NCBI GenBank assembly: GCA_902786665.1
Contig: CADADN010000001.1
Location: 62,001 to 126,000, forward strand
Source: an uncultured Prevotellaceae bacterium
Lineage (GTDB): Bacteria; Bacteroidota; Bacteroidia; Bacteroidales; Bacteroidaceae
Reading direction: 5' to 3'
DNA length: 64,000 bases
In this document: positions 1 through 7,327 of the stretch, piece by piece
Position numbering within the stretch: the stretch's first letter is position 1
Layout: each line of letters begins with the position of its first letter
The notes under the pieces: model-generated
The model's input: only the letters and a program-made list of their open reading frames with translations
What the model was told of the DNA's origin: nothing
Database searches by the model: none
Translations under genes and position numbers: made by a program

Positions 1-522
1 CTGGGTGTTGGCTTTCACGGCTATCACGTTCTCAGAGCCATATACGAGTTGTTTCGACAGGTCGATATCGAATCCCACGTATCCGTAGTCGGTCCCGCCA
101 ACACGCTGGCCGTTGAGATAGACATCGCCCACATACATGATGCCTTGGAAATCGACCACAACCCGTTTCCCTTTCCATTCAGCAGGCGGGGTGAGGGTCT
201 TCACATACCAGCCAATGCCCATTTCCTTGAAACCCCTTGCGCTCAGGCGACTCTTGAAGTTGCTGGCCTGGTCGCTGTTGTCGCCTTGCTCATCAGCCCC
301 AGGGGCTACCCAAGGCTGTTCTATCTGGAAATCATGGGGCAGGTCTACCATGCGCCAGTCGCTGGTCACGTTATTCACGTTCTCAGGCGTCGGTATTGTT
401 GTAATATCGCCAAGATGAAACTTCCAACCGAAATTCATCGAAATTTGATGCCGGTCGAGGGATGAGCAGTAGGCCATGGTCACACACAGGCATGCCCAAA
501 GGGTGAAGAGGAAACGCTTCAT
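1..522 (-). CDS. Glycoside hydrolase family 2-type protein, N-terminal part (3' end outside window)
   Basis: Reading the minus strand from the ATG at 522 gives 174 uninterrupted codons that run off the left edge. The protein starts with a signal peptide (MKRFLFTLWACLCVTMAYC), so it is exported. The rest matches the jelly-roll sugar-binding domain at the N-terminus of GH2 beta-galactosidases and relatives: WRMVDLPHDFQIEQPW near residues 56-71, GIGWYVKTL, and VGDVYLNGQRVGG. The catalytic barrel lies outside the window, so substrate cannot be read. It follows the GH106 gene by 23 bases on the same strand, suggesting co-transcription and a role in rhamnogalacturonan side-chain removal. Family assignment is firm, specificity is not. 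Confidence 0.85.
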   Translation of the reverse strand, partial: MKRFLFTLWACLCVTMAYCSSLDRHQISMNFGWKFHLGDITTIPTPENVNNVTSDWRMVDLPHDFQIEQPWVAPGADEQGDNSDQASNFKSRLSARGFKEMGIGWYVKTLTPPAEWKGKRVVVDFQGIMYVGDVYLNGQRVGGTDYGYVGFDIDLSKQLVYGSENVIAVKANTQ

Positions 523-545
523 GTTGATTATTCCGTATTTGATGA

Positions 546-3197
546 TTACTTTGCGTATAGTTTGACGGTGGAGTTCAGACCACTGGGCACAGGATCCCAT
601 CCTTCGTATGTGGTCTTCTTGTAGTTGAGGTCGACGACATTGATTTCCTCCATTTTTCTCCAACTCACGCCTTGCCGGTCGAGTTCGGCAATGCGGTTGG
701 CGGGCAGGTTGGTCACCTCAATCCTGATCTCATTCTTTCCCTTGACCATGCATTGGCCAAGATCGAGCGTGAAGGGCACACACCACAGGCAACCCTTGAA
801 CTCGCCATTCACATACACTCTCGCGCTTTCCCTGACGTCGCCCAGGTCAATGCTCCATGTCTTTTTGGCCTGATGCTTGTCAACCTTGATGGTGGTGGTA
901 TATACACCTGTTCCCATTGTGATACGGGCAGCATCGCTGAGTCTCTCCCATGTGCTGAGTTTTTCAAGTGTAAAGGTCTCTTCCACTTTTGGCGCCTCGT
1001 CGGTGAAGGATAGGGTCCATATACTGTTGGTGAGGTCGATGGTCTCTGTGGCAGAGGGTACCGGTTCCTGTTCTGGTGGGAATGTGTTGGCGGGCAGGAC
1101 GTTGTCGTAGGTCTGAAGAATGGCCGACTCGCCCGACTTCAAATCAATAAACACCTTGTTCTTGTCGGTCTTGGCATGGGTAATAGCGCCATTGAGCGGA
1201 TTGAACCATACGGCATCCTTGAATGTCACTGCCAAAGACACCCATCCCTGTTTGTCATCGGGGGTGAGGTTGGCAATAAAGTAATGGTGGCCATGCTCAT
1301 TGGTTCTTCTGATAGCCCTCAGCCCCATCTTCGTACGCATGGGCTCAGGGTCGGCCGAGGCCAGCATCTTGGCCTCGTCTATGCCATATATGACATGGGC
1401 TCCCGCTGCTGTTAGTTGGGTAAGGTGTTGGCGCAGCGATTCGGGCATGCGGCCACTTCCGGGTATGATCAGTCCCTTGTAGCGTGCGCCGCCTGGAGTA
1501 ACGAGCATGCCATCGCTGAAGGTGGTCGCGGCAAGTATCTTCTCACTGATATAGTCGCAATCGAAACCAAGGCTGTCGATTTCGAGTATGCTCTTGATAA
1601 ACTCAGGTGCTTTCTCGTCCATTTTGTGGATGTCGAAACTCATTAGCAATCCCTCAACGCCGGGTGCATGGCGCTTCGACCACATGTCGCGCAAGGGAAC
1701 GAGGACAAGGAAGTCGTTGTCGGGCTGCCCCATCTGCAGGAAACTCTGGCTGCGCTCGATATATTTCATCAGGTAGGGGGCATCGCGCCAAATCGAGTTG
1801 TTCGGACTCATGTCAATGCTGGCATAGAACCGCCATCCTGGCCATGGGTCATCTTTTGGTGAATAGCAAGTGCCATGGAAGAACATATGGTTCACACCAC
1901 ATGTGAACATCAGGTCGAGGTCGGGCTTCATTTGTGAGAGCGAGGTCCTGAAATGCTCGGTGAGCCAGGTGAAAGTCTCACTGCTGGTGAGCGGTTTGCC
2001 TGTGATGTGGGCGGCCGACGAGGCATATTTCAGCATCGACACGTCGCTGAAGTTGGGACGGGTAAACCCTGGGTCTTTGCGGAGACCTTTGATATTGAAT
2101 TCCGACAGTCCGAATCCCTCTATCTCTGGCACATCGACCGAGGCATAGACGTCGATGAGGCTGGCTGGAGAACCATGAGCCTGGTTGCGGGTCTTTGAGC
2201 CATGCGAATGAGCCCAGTCGGTCCATTGTTGTGAGAAATTCTCCAAAAGCATGTCGCTCAGCGTTTCCCTATAGTCGGAGAGCACGTCTTTGCTCTTGTC
2301 GTTCGACGGAAGGTCGATACCCAGTAATTCGGGGAAATATTTTTCCAGGTCATAGCCCCGGCGCGTCTTGAACTCAGCGAGCAGGGTAGGGGTCCAGTTG
2401 GCATTATACACCTCGTAGGAGTCGTTGAAGAAATTGTGTGGGAAAGCGACGCCACTCTCGGCGAAGGCCTTGTCGAAACGCTCCAGATAGTGTTGCACGG
2501 CGGTCTTGTCGAAATGGTCGATCACATATCCAGCTCCGCCGGGGGCAGCACGCTTCACTTGCTGGCGGGTGCGCGATACGTAGAGTGCCACAACCAGCCA
2601 TTTCCCTTGTAGGCGCAGCATCTGCAACTGCCCGTTCTCCACGTTCCCTGTCACATCGATGCACTTTCCCTTATATCCTTTTACCTCTATGGGGTATGCC
2701 CAGGCACATGCAAATTGCGCGAATCGACGCTCTTTCTCGTCCTTTACCGTGATGTCGACCATTATTGGCTGGTCGGTCACCTTGTCGATGACTATGGTAT
2801 CAATGATGAAGACAGCCTTGCAAGCGGCTTCCTCAATAGGTGTGGTGGGACCGCCAAAAGGCCATCCGGTGCCTGTGTTCATGTCTACAAGCACACCATT
2901 TTCGCTACCTATCCGTTCCACATTCGACAGTTGCCTCATCCATTCGCTCGAAAGAAAGGGGATGGCATTCTTCTCGTTACCTTGCACACCATAGATGGGG
3001 GTGATTTCCACACTGCCCGCACCTGCCTTGGCATACTCCTCGATGTTCCATTTGATATTGGCATCGTCTACCGCCGATCCTGGCCACCACCATCTTAGTC
3101 CGGCCTTGCTTTCGGGTTGTGGCTGAGGCCACGCCACTTGACAAGTAGCCATAGTGGCCACCATTGAAAAAATAAGGATTAAAAGATTTCTCATCAT
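546..3197 (-). CDS. GH106-type alpha-L-rhamnosidase, secreted
   Basis: Predicted to release L-rhamnose from rhamnogalacturonan-type pectin in the periplasm or at the surface. The 883-residue product has a signal peptide (about residues 1-19). It then shows the GH106 opening: RWWWPGSAV at 35-43 and the beta-strand GSVEITPIYG at 61-70, followed by the long TIM-barrel region. The C-terminal ~170 residues form a galactose-binding-like beta-sandwich (GVYTTTIKV, ARVYVNGEFKG, NEIRIEVTNLPANR), as usual in this family. Length is normal for the family. Its promoter sits in the palindromic repeat upstream (-7 box 3291-3298). A GH2-type gene follows 23 bases downstream. The GH106 call is strong; rhamnosidase activity is inferred from the family. 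Confidence 0.88.
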   Translation of the reverse strand: MMRNLLILIFSMVATMATCQVAWPQPQPESKAGLRWWWPGSAVDDANIKWNIEEYAKAGAGSVEITPIYGVQGNEKNAIPFLSSEWMRQLSNVERIGSENGVLVDMNTGTGWPFGGPTTPIEEAACKAVFIIDTIVIDKVTDQPIMVDITVKDEKERRFAQFACAWAYPIEVKGYKGKCIDVTGNVENGQLQMLRLQGKWLVVALYVSRTRQQVKRAAPGGAGYVIDHFDKTAVQHYLERFDKAFAESGVAFPHNFFNDSYEVYNANWTPTLLAEFKTRRGYDLEKYFPELLGIDLPSNDKSKDVLSDYRETLSDMLLENFSQQWTDWAHSHGSKTRNQAHGSPASLIDVYASVDVPEIEGFGLSEFNIKGLRKDPGFTRPNFSDVSMLKYASSAAHITGKPLTSSETFTWLTEHFRTSLSQMKPDLDLMFTCGVNHMFFHGTCYSPKDDPWPGWRFYASIDMSPNNSIWRDAPYLMKYIERSQSFLQMGQPDNDFLVLVPLRDMWSKRHAPGVEGLLMSFDIHKMDEKAPEFIKSILEIDSLGFDCDYISEKILAATTFSDGMLVTPGGARYKGLIIPGSGRMPESLRQHLTQLTAAGAHVIYGIDEAKMLASADPEPMRTKMGLRAIRRTNEHGHHYFIANLTPDDKQGWVSLAVTFKDAVWFNPLNGAITHAKTDKNKVFIDLKSGESAILQTYDNVLPANTFPPEQEPVPSATETIDLTNSIWTLSFTDEAPKVEETFTLEKLSTWERLSDAARITMGTGVYTTTIKVDKHQAKKTWSIDLGDVRESARVYVNGEFKGCLWCVPFTLDLGQCMVKGKNEIRIEVTNLPANRIAELDRQGVSWRKMEEINVVDLNYKKTTYEGWDPVPSGLNSTVKLYAK

Positions 3198-3289
3198 ATT
3201 ATAATCTTAGAACCGCATTTCACACGAGGCATTCGCACGAATGCGTGGCAGGTTGTAGTTTGTTGTAATAATATTGGTATTATTCTTTT

Positions 3290-3378
3290 GCAAAGATAGT
3301 GCAAGGCGAGCGGAATACCAAACAAAATACAAAGTTTTTGTTTGGTATTCAGAGCCGCAGCCTATCTTCGCGACGAAG
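3290..3378. repeat. Palindromic repeat, copy 1
   Basis: The core is a perfect 14-bp inverted repeat, 3314-3327 (AATACCAAACAAAA) against 3336-3349, with an 8-base loop. An outer stem pairs 3290-3299 (GCAAAGATAG) with 3362-3371, 9 of 10 bases. The left outer segment contains CAAAGATA, read on the minus strand as the -7 promoter TATCTTTG. Copy 2 follows directly with the same outer segments. Confidence 0.8.
3291..3322 (-). promoter_or_regulatory. Bacteroidetes-type promoter of the GH106 gene
   Basis: On the minus strand, TATCTTTG (complement of 3291-3298) matches the -7 consensus TAnnTTTG. TTTG (complement of 3319-3322) lies 20 bases upstream as the -33 element. The -33 falls in the arm of the perfect inverted repeat. 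Expected transcription start is near 3284. Confidence 0.7.
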
Positions 3379-3380
3379 TC

Positions 3381-3467
3381 GCAAAGTAGTGCAAACCGAG
3401 TGGAATTCAAAATATATCGCAGATTATTTTGAGATTTCCGAGGTTCTGTCTATTTTCTCGACGAAGG
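3381..3467. repeat. Palindromic repeat, copy 2 (core sequence changed, hairpin kept)
   Basis: The outer segments match copy 1 closely (GCAAAGTAGTGCAAACCGAG on the left, a CTATnTTC-GACGAAG block on the right). The core differs in sequence but still folds: TCAAAATA at 3407-3414 pairs with TATTTTGA at 3425-3432 across a 10-base loop, with GGAA (3402-3405) and TTCC (3436-3439) extending the stem. Keeping pairing while changing sequence suggests that the structure matters. Confidence 0.65.
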
Positions 3468-3570
3468 TTAAAGTCATCATTTGTTTTGCCGTCTATCTTG
3501 GAAACTAGCCCCTTTTTGGTCATTTAACGAATTTTAATAAAATGAAATCCATATCGTGAGAAAAATACCG

Positions 3571-3578
3571 TAATTTTG
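3571..3578 (+). promoter_or_regulatory. -7 box for the glycosyltransferase at 3619
   Basis: TAATTTTG fits TAnnTTTG and lies 41 bases before the ATG. No clear TTTG -33 element is visible. The position argues against the upstream TTG (3598) as start, since that would leave almost no leader. Confidence 0.55.
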
Positions 3579-3618
3579 GATGTGAAAAAACACACAATTG
3601 AATTTAACGAGATTTATC

Positions 3619-4569
3619 ATGGAAAATAAAATCCTATACATAGTTGTTCCTTGCTATAATGAAGAGAAGGTGCTACATGAAACTTGCAGTCGGCTCACAT
3701 CATTGATTGAGCGTATGGCTGCAGAGAAGTTGGTTTCATGGGAGAGCAGGGTGATGTTTGTAGATGATGGCTCAAGAGACACGACGTGGAAAATCATCCA
3801 ACAACTATTTGGTGCGAATCATTACATCACTGGAGTGAAATTGGCCGGCAATGTGGGACATCAGAACGCCCTTATGGCCGGACTCACTACGGCAAAAGAA
3901 TATGCCGACATCATCGTGAGTATTGATGCTGACCTGCAAGACGACGTGGAGGTCATTCCGCAAATGGTGAGAGAATACAACAATGGATGCGATATTGTGT
4001 ATGGAGTGAGAAAGAAGCGTGAAACCGATACCTTCTTTAAACGAACAACAGCCCAGGGCTTTTACAAATTGATGAGTTGGCTTGGTGTGAAAACTGTATA
4101 CAACCATGCTGATTACAGGTTGATGAGCAAAAGAGCCGTGGAGAAACTCACTGAGTTCAGGGAGCGTAACTTGTTTCTCAGGGGTATGGTCCCACTCATT
4201 GGTTACAAGAGCAGTTGCGTGTATTACGACCGGGCCGAGCGGTTCGCCGGCGAGAGCAAGTATCCGTTGGGCAAGATGATCAATTTCGCCATCGACGGTA
4301 TTTCCTCATTCAGTATCAAACCATTGAGGATGTTGGTCTATATGGGCATTCTGTTCATCTTGATCTCACTAGGTATTCTTTGTTGGGTATTGGTGAGGTA
4401 TATGACCGACAATGTGGTGCAGGGTTGGTCGTCGCTCATCCTGTCCGTATGGTTTGTCGGTGGCTGCATCCTGGTCGGAATGGGTATTATGGGAGAGTAT
4501 ATCGGCAAGGTGTATGTGGAAGTGAAAGACAGACCGAGATACAATATCGAGACCGTACTATCCAAATAG
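3619..4569 (+). CDS. GT2 polyprenyl-phosphate glycosyltransferase, GtrB/DPM1-like, membrane-bound
   Basis: Likely moves a sugar from a nucleotide donor to undecaprenyl phosphate at the inner membrane, supplying a lipid-linked sugar for decorating a surface glycan. The 316-residue product opens with the GT2 strand IVVPCYNEE, then VDDGSRD and the metal-binding DADLQDDVE. The C-terminus carries two membrane helices (MLVYMGILFILISLGILCWV and a helix near VWFVGGCILVGMGIMG), followed by GEYIGKVYVEVKDRPRY, the usual ending of this group. ATG 3619 was chosen over TTG 3598. No GtrA-type flippase or GT-C partner is in the window. It converges on the WecG-type gene and belongs to the polysaccharide region by position. 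Confidence 0.85.
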   Translation: MENKILYIVVPCYNEEKVLHETCSRLTSLIERMAAEKLVSWESRVMFVDDGSRDTTWKIIQQLFGANHYITGVKLAGNVGHQNALMAGLTTAKEYADIIVSIDADLQDDVEVIPQMVREYNNGCDIVYGVRKKRETDTFFKRTTAQGFYKLMSWLGVKTVYNHADYRLMSKRAVEKLTEFRERNLFLRGMVPLIGYKSSCVYYDRAERFAGESKYPLGKMINFAIDGISSFSIKPLRMLVYMGILFILISLGILCWVLVRYMTDNVVQGWSSLILSVWFVGGCILVGMGIMGEYIGKVYVEVKDRPRYNIETVLSK

Positions 4570-4570
4570 A

Positions 4571-4601
4571 AAAAGGGGCTCACCTAAGTGGAGCCCCTTT
4601 T
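4571..4601. terminator. Bidirectional terminator between convergent glycosyltransferase genes
   Basis: AAAAGGGGCTC (4571-4581) pairs perfectly with GAGCCCCTTTT (4591-4601), loop 9 bases, with A and T runs at the two ends so it can work in both directions. The stop codon of the minus-strand WecG-type gene (4584-4586) sits in the loop. Confidence 0.85.
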
Positions 4602-5351
4602 CCATGGATTTTGGTATCTTCCCAAATGCTGTTTGGCAAAGAGTATGAAGAATCCGAGGTCATGAATGAAATACCTTCGGAACAGGCGTCGTGGTTCGTG
4701 AACAAACCGATAGAACCATTCCATTCCGATATGCTGTATCCAGATGGGAGCACGGCGTTTCACTCCGGCTTCGAAGTCGATGGTGGCACCGAGAGCCATG
4801 AAAATCTTGATGTTGGGCATCCTGTCCTTCCATGTCATGATATACTTTTCTTGTTTGGGCGCCCCTACGCCAACAACCAGGACGTTGGCCCCGCTGGCTT
4901 TGACCGTGTTGATGATATGCTCACATTCCTGGGGCTTCTTGTCGAACCCCATGCTCGGCGATAGTGCGCCGACAATGATGTCGCGCCCAACCTTGTTGTT
5001 GATGCGTTCTTTCGCCTTCTCGGCCACGTTGTCCAAGGAGCCAAGAAGGAAGATGCGGCAATCGGGGTTGTCGCGGTGGTATTGGTAGAACGACCTGAAA
5101 AACGTACTCCCCGAGATGGTTTCCTTGATTGGCGTGGAAGTGAGACGGGAGCAGAACAAGATCACCTTGCTGTCGCACACCACCCAGTCGGCTTTCTGGT
5201 AGGCCTCGTAAAACTCCTTGTCTTTTTGGAGTTTCATCACATGGTCTACGTTGGGTGTGAAGAGCACACCCTCTTTGAGGCTGGCGAGTAATTTGGCCTC
5301 AGTGAGGTTCTGGATCCTTACATTAAGTATGTCTACGAATTCCTTTTCCAT
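4584..5351 (-). CDS. WecG/TagA/CpsF-family glycosyltransferase, first of a pair
   Basis: This family adds N-acetylmannosamine-type sugars to undecaprenyl-PP-GlcNAc at the membrane surface during surface-glycan assembly. The 255-residue product shows FTPNVDHVMK at 31-40, GVGAPKQEKY, ALGATIDFEAG and the C-terminal RAPIWIQHIGMEWFYR with the basic HEPRRLFRRY. Where most members read PDG followed by ERxxGxD, this one reads CDS (59-61) and KETISGS (77-83). The aspartate (D60) is kept but its surroundings are changed, so acceptor or donor choice may differ. Its start lies 12 bases from the end of a second family member. Family certain, sugar unknown. Confidence 0.85.
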   Translation of the reverse strand: MEKEFVDILNVRIQNLTEAKLLASLKEGVLFTPNVDHVMKLQKDKEFYEAYQKADWVVCDSKVILFCSRLTSTPIKETISGSTFFRSFYQYHRDNPDCRIFLLGSLDNVAEKAKERINNKVGRDIIVGALSPSMGFDKKPQECEHIINTVKASGANVLVVGVGAPKQEKYIMTWKDRMPNIKIFMALGATIDFEAGVKRRAPIWIQHIGMEWFYRFVHEPRRLFRRYFIHDLGFFILFAKQHLGRYQNPWKRGST

Positions 5352-5363
5352 AGTTCGGCCATA

Positions 5364-6161
5364 TCACTCTTGAATGGTTGTCCCCCATTTCTCCTTGGCC
5401 ATATTCCAAAGAAATAGAGGGTTGCCCAAGATATATCTTCTCCATAACCTCCGGGGCTCTTTCATCAATCGATAAAGCCACTCCAGCGAGTTCTCCTGTA
5501 TCCATCGGGGAGCGCGTTTGGCTGAACCGGCATAGAAATCAAACACCGCGCCAATTGTCCCCACATGACAGTTGATGTTAAGTTCATCCCAATGCTGGTA
5601 TGCCCATTTCTCCTGTTTGGGTGCTGTCATTCCAATCCACAACAAGTCGGGGCGTATGTGGTTGATCTTATCAATGATAACCCTGTTGTCCTCTGTTGAG
5701 AACTGCGGCTTATATGGAGGAGAGTACACTTCAACTCTTATATAGGGGTATTCTTTTCTGCAATGTTCTTGAATAAGCGAGAGTGTCTTCTCGCTTGACC
5801 CCATGAACATGACTATAGGCTTTTCCCCATTTTCTGCAACCTGCTTTTCCCCCTTCTTGTTGATGAGGTCCATTTCAATCTTGAACAAGTCCCATCCTGC
5901 AATTCGTTCCTTGGGACGGCTGTCGGCTCGAAGCCATCGGCATGCTTTCACAATACTGGCTCCGTCGGGAATAAGATAGTCGCCCAAGAGCAATGCCTTG
6001 GCAAATTCTTGATCTTTCTGGGCTGTATTGTAGGAATTGGCATTGATGGTGTTGATCAAAACCTTGCCTGGTGGTATTTTTTCCAGCGAGGCCCTGCTCT
6101 CCACCAGTTTCAGATGGCGCAATCTGAGGGTTAGTTGTTGATTGGGTGAATCGGTTACCAT
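5364..6161 (-). CDS. WecG/TagA/CpsF-family glycosyltransferase, second of a pair
   Basis: The 265-residue product has the regular family motifs: INTINANSY at 36-44, IPDGASIVKA with the catalytic-type aspartate at D66, KERIAGWDLF, GMTAPKQEKW, and the C-terminal RAPRWIQENSLEWLYR with KEPRRLWRRY. It should transfer a sugar to a lipid-PP-linked acceptor at an early step of repeat-unit assembly. It differs strongly from the neighbour that begins 12 bases downstream, so the pair is an old duplication or two separate acquisitions rather than a recent copy. No initiating phosphosugar transferase (WecA or WbaP type) lies in this window. Confidence 0.87.
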   Translation of the reverse strand: MVTDSPNQQLTLRLRHLKLVESRASLEKIPPGKVLINTINANSYNTAQKDQEFAKALLLGDYLIPDGASIVKACRWLRADSRPKERIAGWDLFKIEMDLINKKGEKQVAENGEKPIVMFMGSSEKTLSLIQEHCRKEYPYIRVEVYSPPYKPQFSTEDNRVIIDKINHIRPDLLWIGMTAPKQEKWAYQHWDELNINCHVGTIGAVFDFYAGSAKRAPRWIQENSLEWLYRLMKEPRRLWRRYILGNPLFLWNMAKEKWGTTIQE

Positions 6162-6204
6162 TTACTAAAATGATTATCTTTCATATAATGCTATGCCTGT
6201 CCTT

Positions 6205-7311
6205 TTATAAATCCTTCAGTTCCTTCACTATACGTGGATTCACTGCATCATAGGAGTATAGTTCCCTTTCACGTTCAAGCATCTGGCGGGAAAGGGATTC
6301 CATTTTTCCTTCATCAAGAATTCTTTTTATTGTATCAGCAAAGGCTTTGGCAGAAAGTTCATCCACAACCAGAAGGCCATTCCCAACTATGGAGCCGTTG
6401 AAATTATGTTTGCTGACAATCGGTATCAGGCCCTGGCTCATGGCTTCGCTGAGTGAATTGCTGTGACCTTCGCAAGGCTCGCTGGTAGGGAAGACAAAGA
6501 AATGGTGGGTTTGCATTTTCTCCTTGATAAACTCGTATGGAGAAAGGTTGTATCGCTCAATATGACTTGAGTGACTTGAAGAGAGGATCTTCTTGTCGAT
6601 TTGGTTCACGTATTCCTTGCTGCTGCCCGGACCGCCAATGATGGTTAGATACACATCATCACGGTGTTCGCAAAGCAGTTCAAAACAATCGATTACAATT
6701 TCAACGTGCTTGTGTGGGTCGATACGGCCAAAGTATAACAGGCGAACCGTTTCCGCAGAACGTACAGGAACGTTGGTCGGGATATCTTTATTGAATGAGT
6801 AGCTTGGAAAATAGGATAGGGGGGTAGTTGTGATTGAAGATGACAAATCGATGCCTTCTTTGCCCTCAAATTGTACCAATTCCTGCATGTCAAGAACCTT
6901 TGCAAACAATCTTCTATACCTTTCCCCTTTTATCTTGTAATAATAGTAGAATTGTCCTCCCTGAAGATACATCACACATTTAAAACCAAGGCATTTTACT
7001 ATTTTGGTGATGATATACTCGTAGGGAAGGAGTGGTCCAGAAAAGGTCATATGATAAAAAATCGTTTCTTTTCTGTTCTGCTTGAGTAGTTTGAATACGA
7101 TTCTCACTAAATCGATGACAGCGAATAAGAGCACTTCAATGATATGGGCAACTTTTCCCTCCCAATGAGCATAATGCCGTGACAAGCCAACCACTTCGAG
7201 GCCAGCATCGCGGAATCCTTTCATCACTCTGCGGCTAGAGGACTGACCACCACCACCTATGGGTGGTTTGCTGGTATCACCTATATTTGCGAAAACAAAT
7301 ACTTTATTCAT
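6205..7311 (-). CDS. GT4-like glycosyltransferase
   Basis: A 368-residue GT-B fold enzyme. The glycine-rich GGGGQSSSRRVMKGF near residues 19-33 is the N-terminal acceptor-domain loop. LYFGRIDPHKHVEIVIDCF starts the donor domain, and EGHSNSLSEAMSQGLIPIVS carries the donor-binding E-x7-E-like element. It probably adds one sugar of the repeat unit at the cytoplasmic face of the inner membrane. It sits within the A/T-rich polysaccharide locus, 43 bases before the second WecG-type gene. Sugar and linkage cannot be read from sequence. Confidence 0.82.
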   Translation of the reverse strand: MNKVFVFANIGDTSKPPIGGGGQSSSRRVMKGFRDAGLEVVGLSRHYAHWEGKVAHIIEVLLFAVIDLVRIVFKLLKQNRKETIFYHMTFSGPLLPYEYIITKIVKCLGFKCVMYLQGGQFYYYYKIKGERYRRLFAKVLDMQELVQFEGKEGIDLSSSITTTPLSYFPSYSFNKDIPTNVPVRSAETVRLLYFGRIDPHKHVEIVIDCFELLCEHRDDVYLTIIGGPGSSKEYVNQIDKKILSSSHSSHIERYNLSPYEFIKEKMQTHHFFVFPTSEPCEGHSNSLSEAMSQGLIPIVSKHNFNGSIVGNGLLVVDELSAKAFADTIKRILDEGKMESLSRQMLERERELYSYDAVNPRIVKELKDL

Positions 7312-7327
7312 TCCACTATTTCATATA

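Larger units (their letters stand above)
3198..3618. other. Gene-free stretch with tandem palindromic repeats and two divergent promoters
   Basis: About 420 bases separate the GH106 start from the glycosyltransferase start. The stretch holds two diverged tandem copies of an ~88-bp element (3290-3378 and 3381-3467), a minus-strand -7 box inside copy 1, and a plus-strand -7 box at 3571-3578. Two short open frames here (3207-3410 minus, 3299-3508 plus) run through the repeats and have no protein character. Confidence 0.75.

Noticed and set aside
3290..3467. CRISPR-like array
   Set aside because: Only two diverged units, each internally palindromic, with no unique spacers between identical repeats and no cas genes.
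3207..3508. Short open frames on both strands in the GH106 upstream region
   Set aside because: They run through the palindromic repeats and promoters and show no protein-like pattern.
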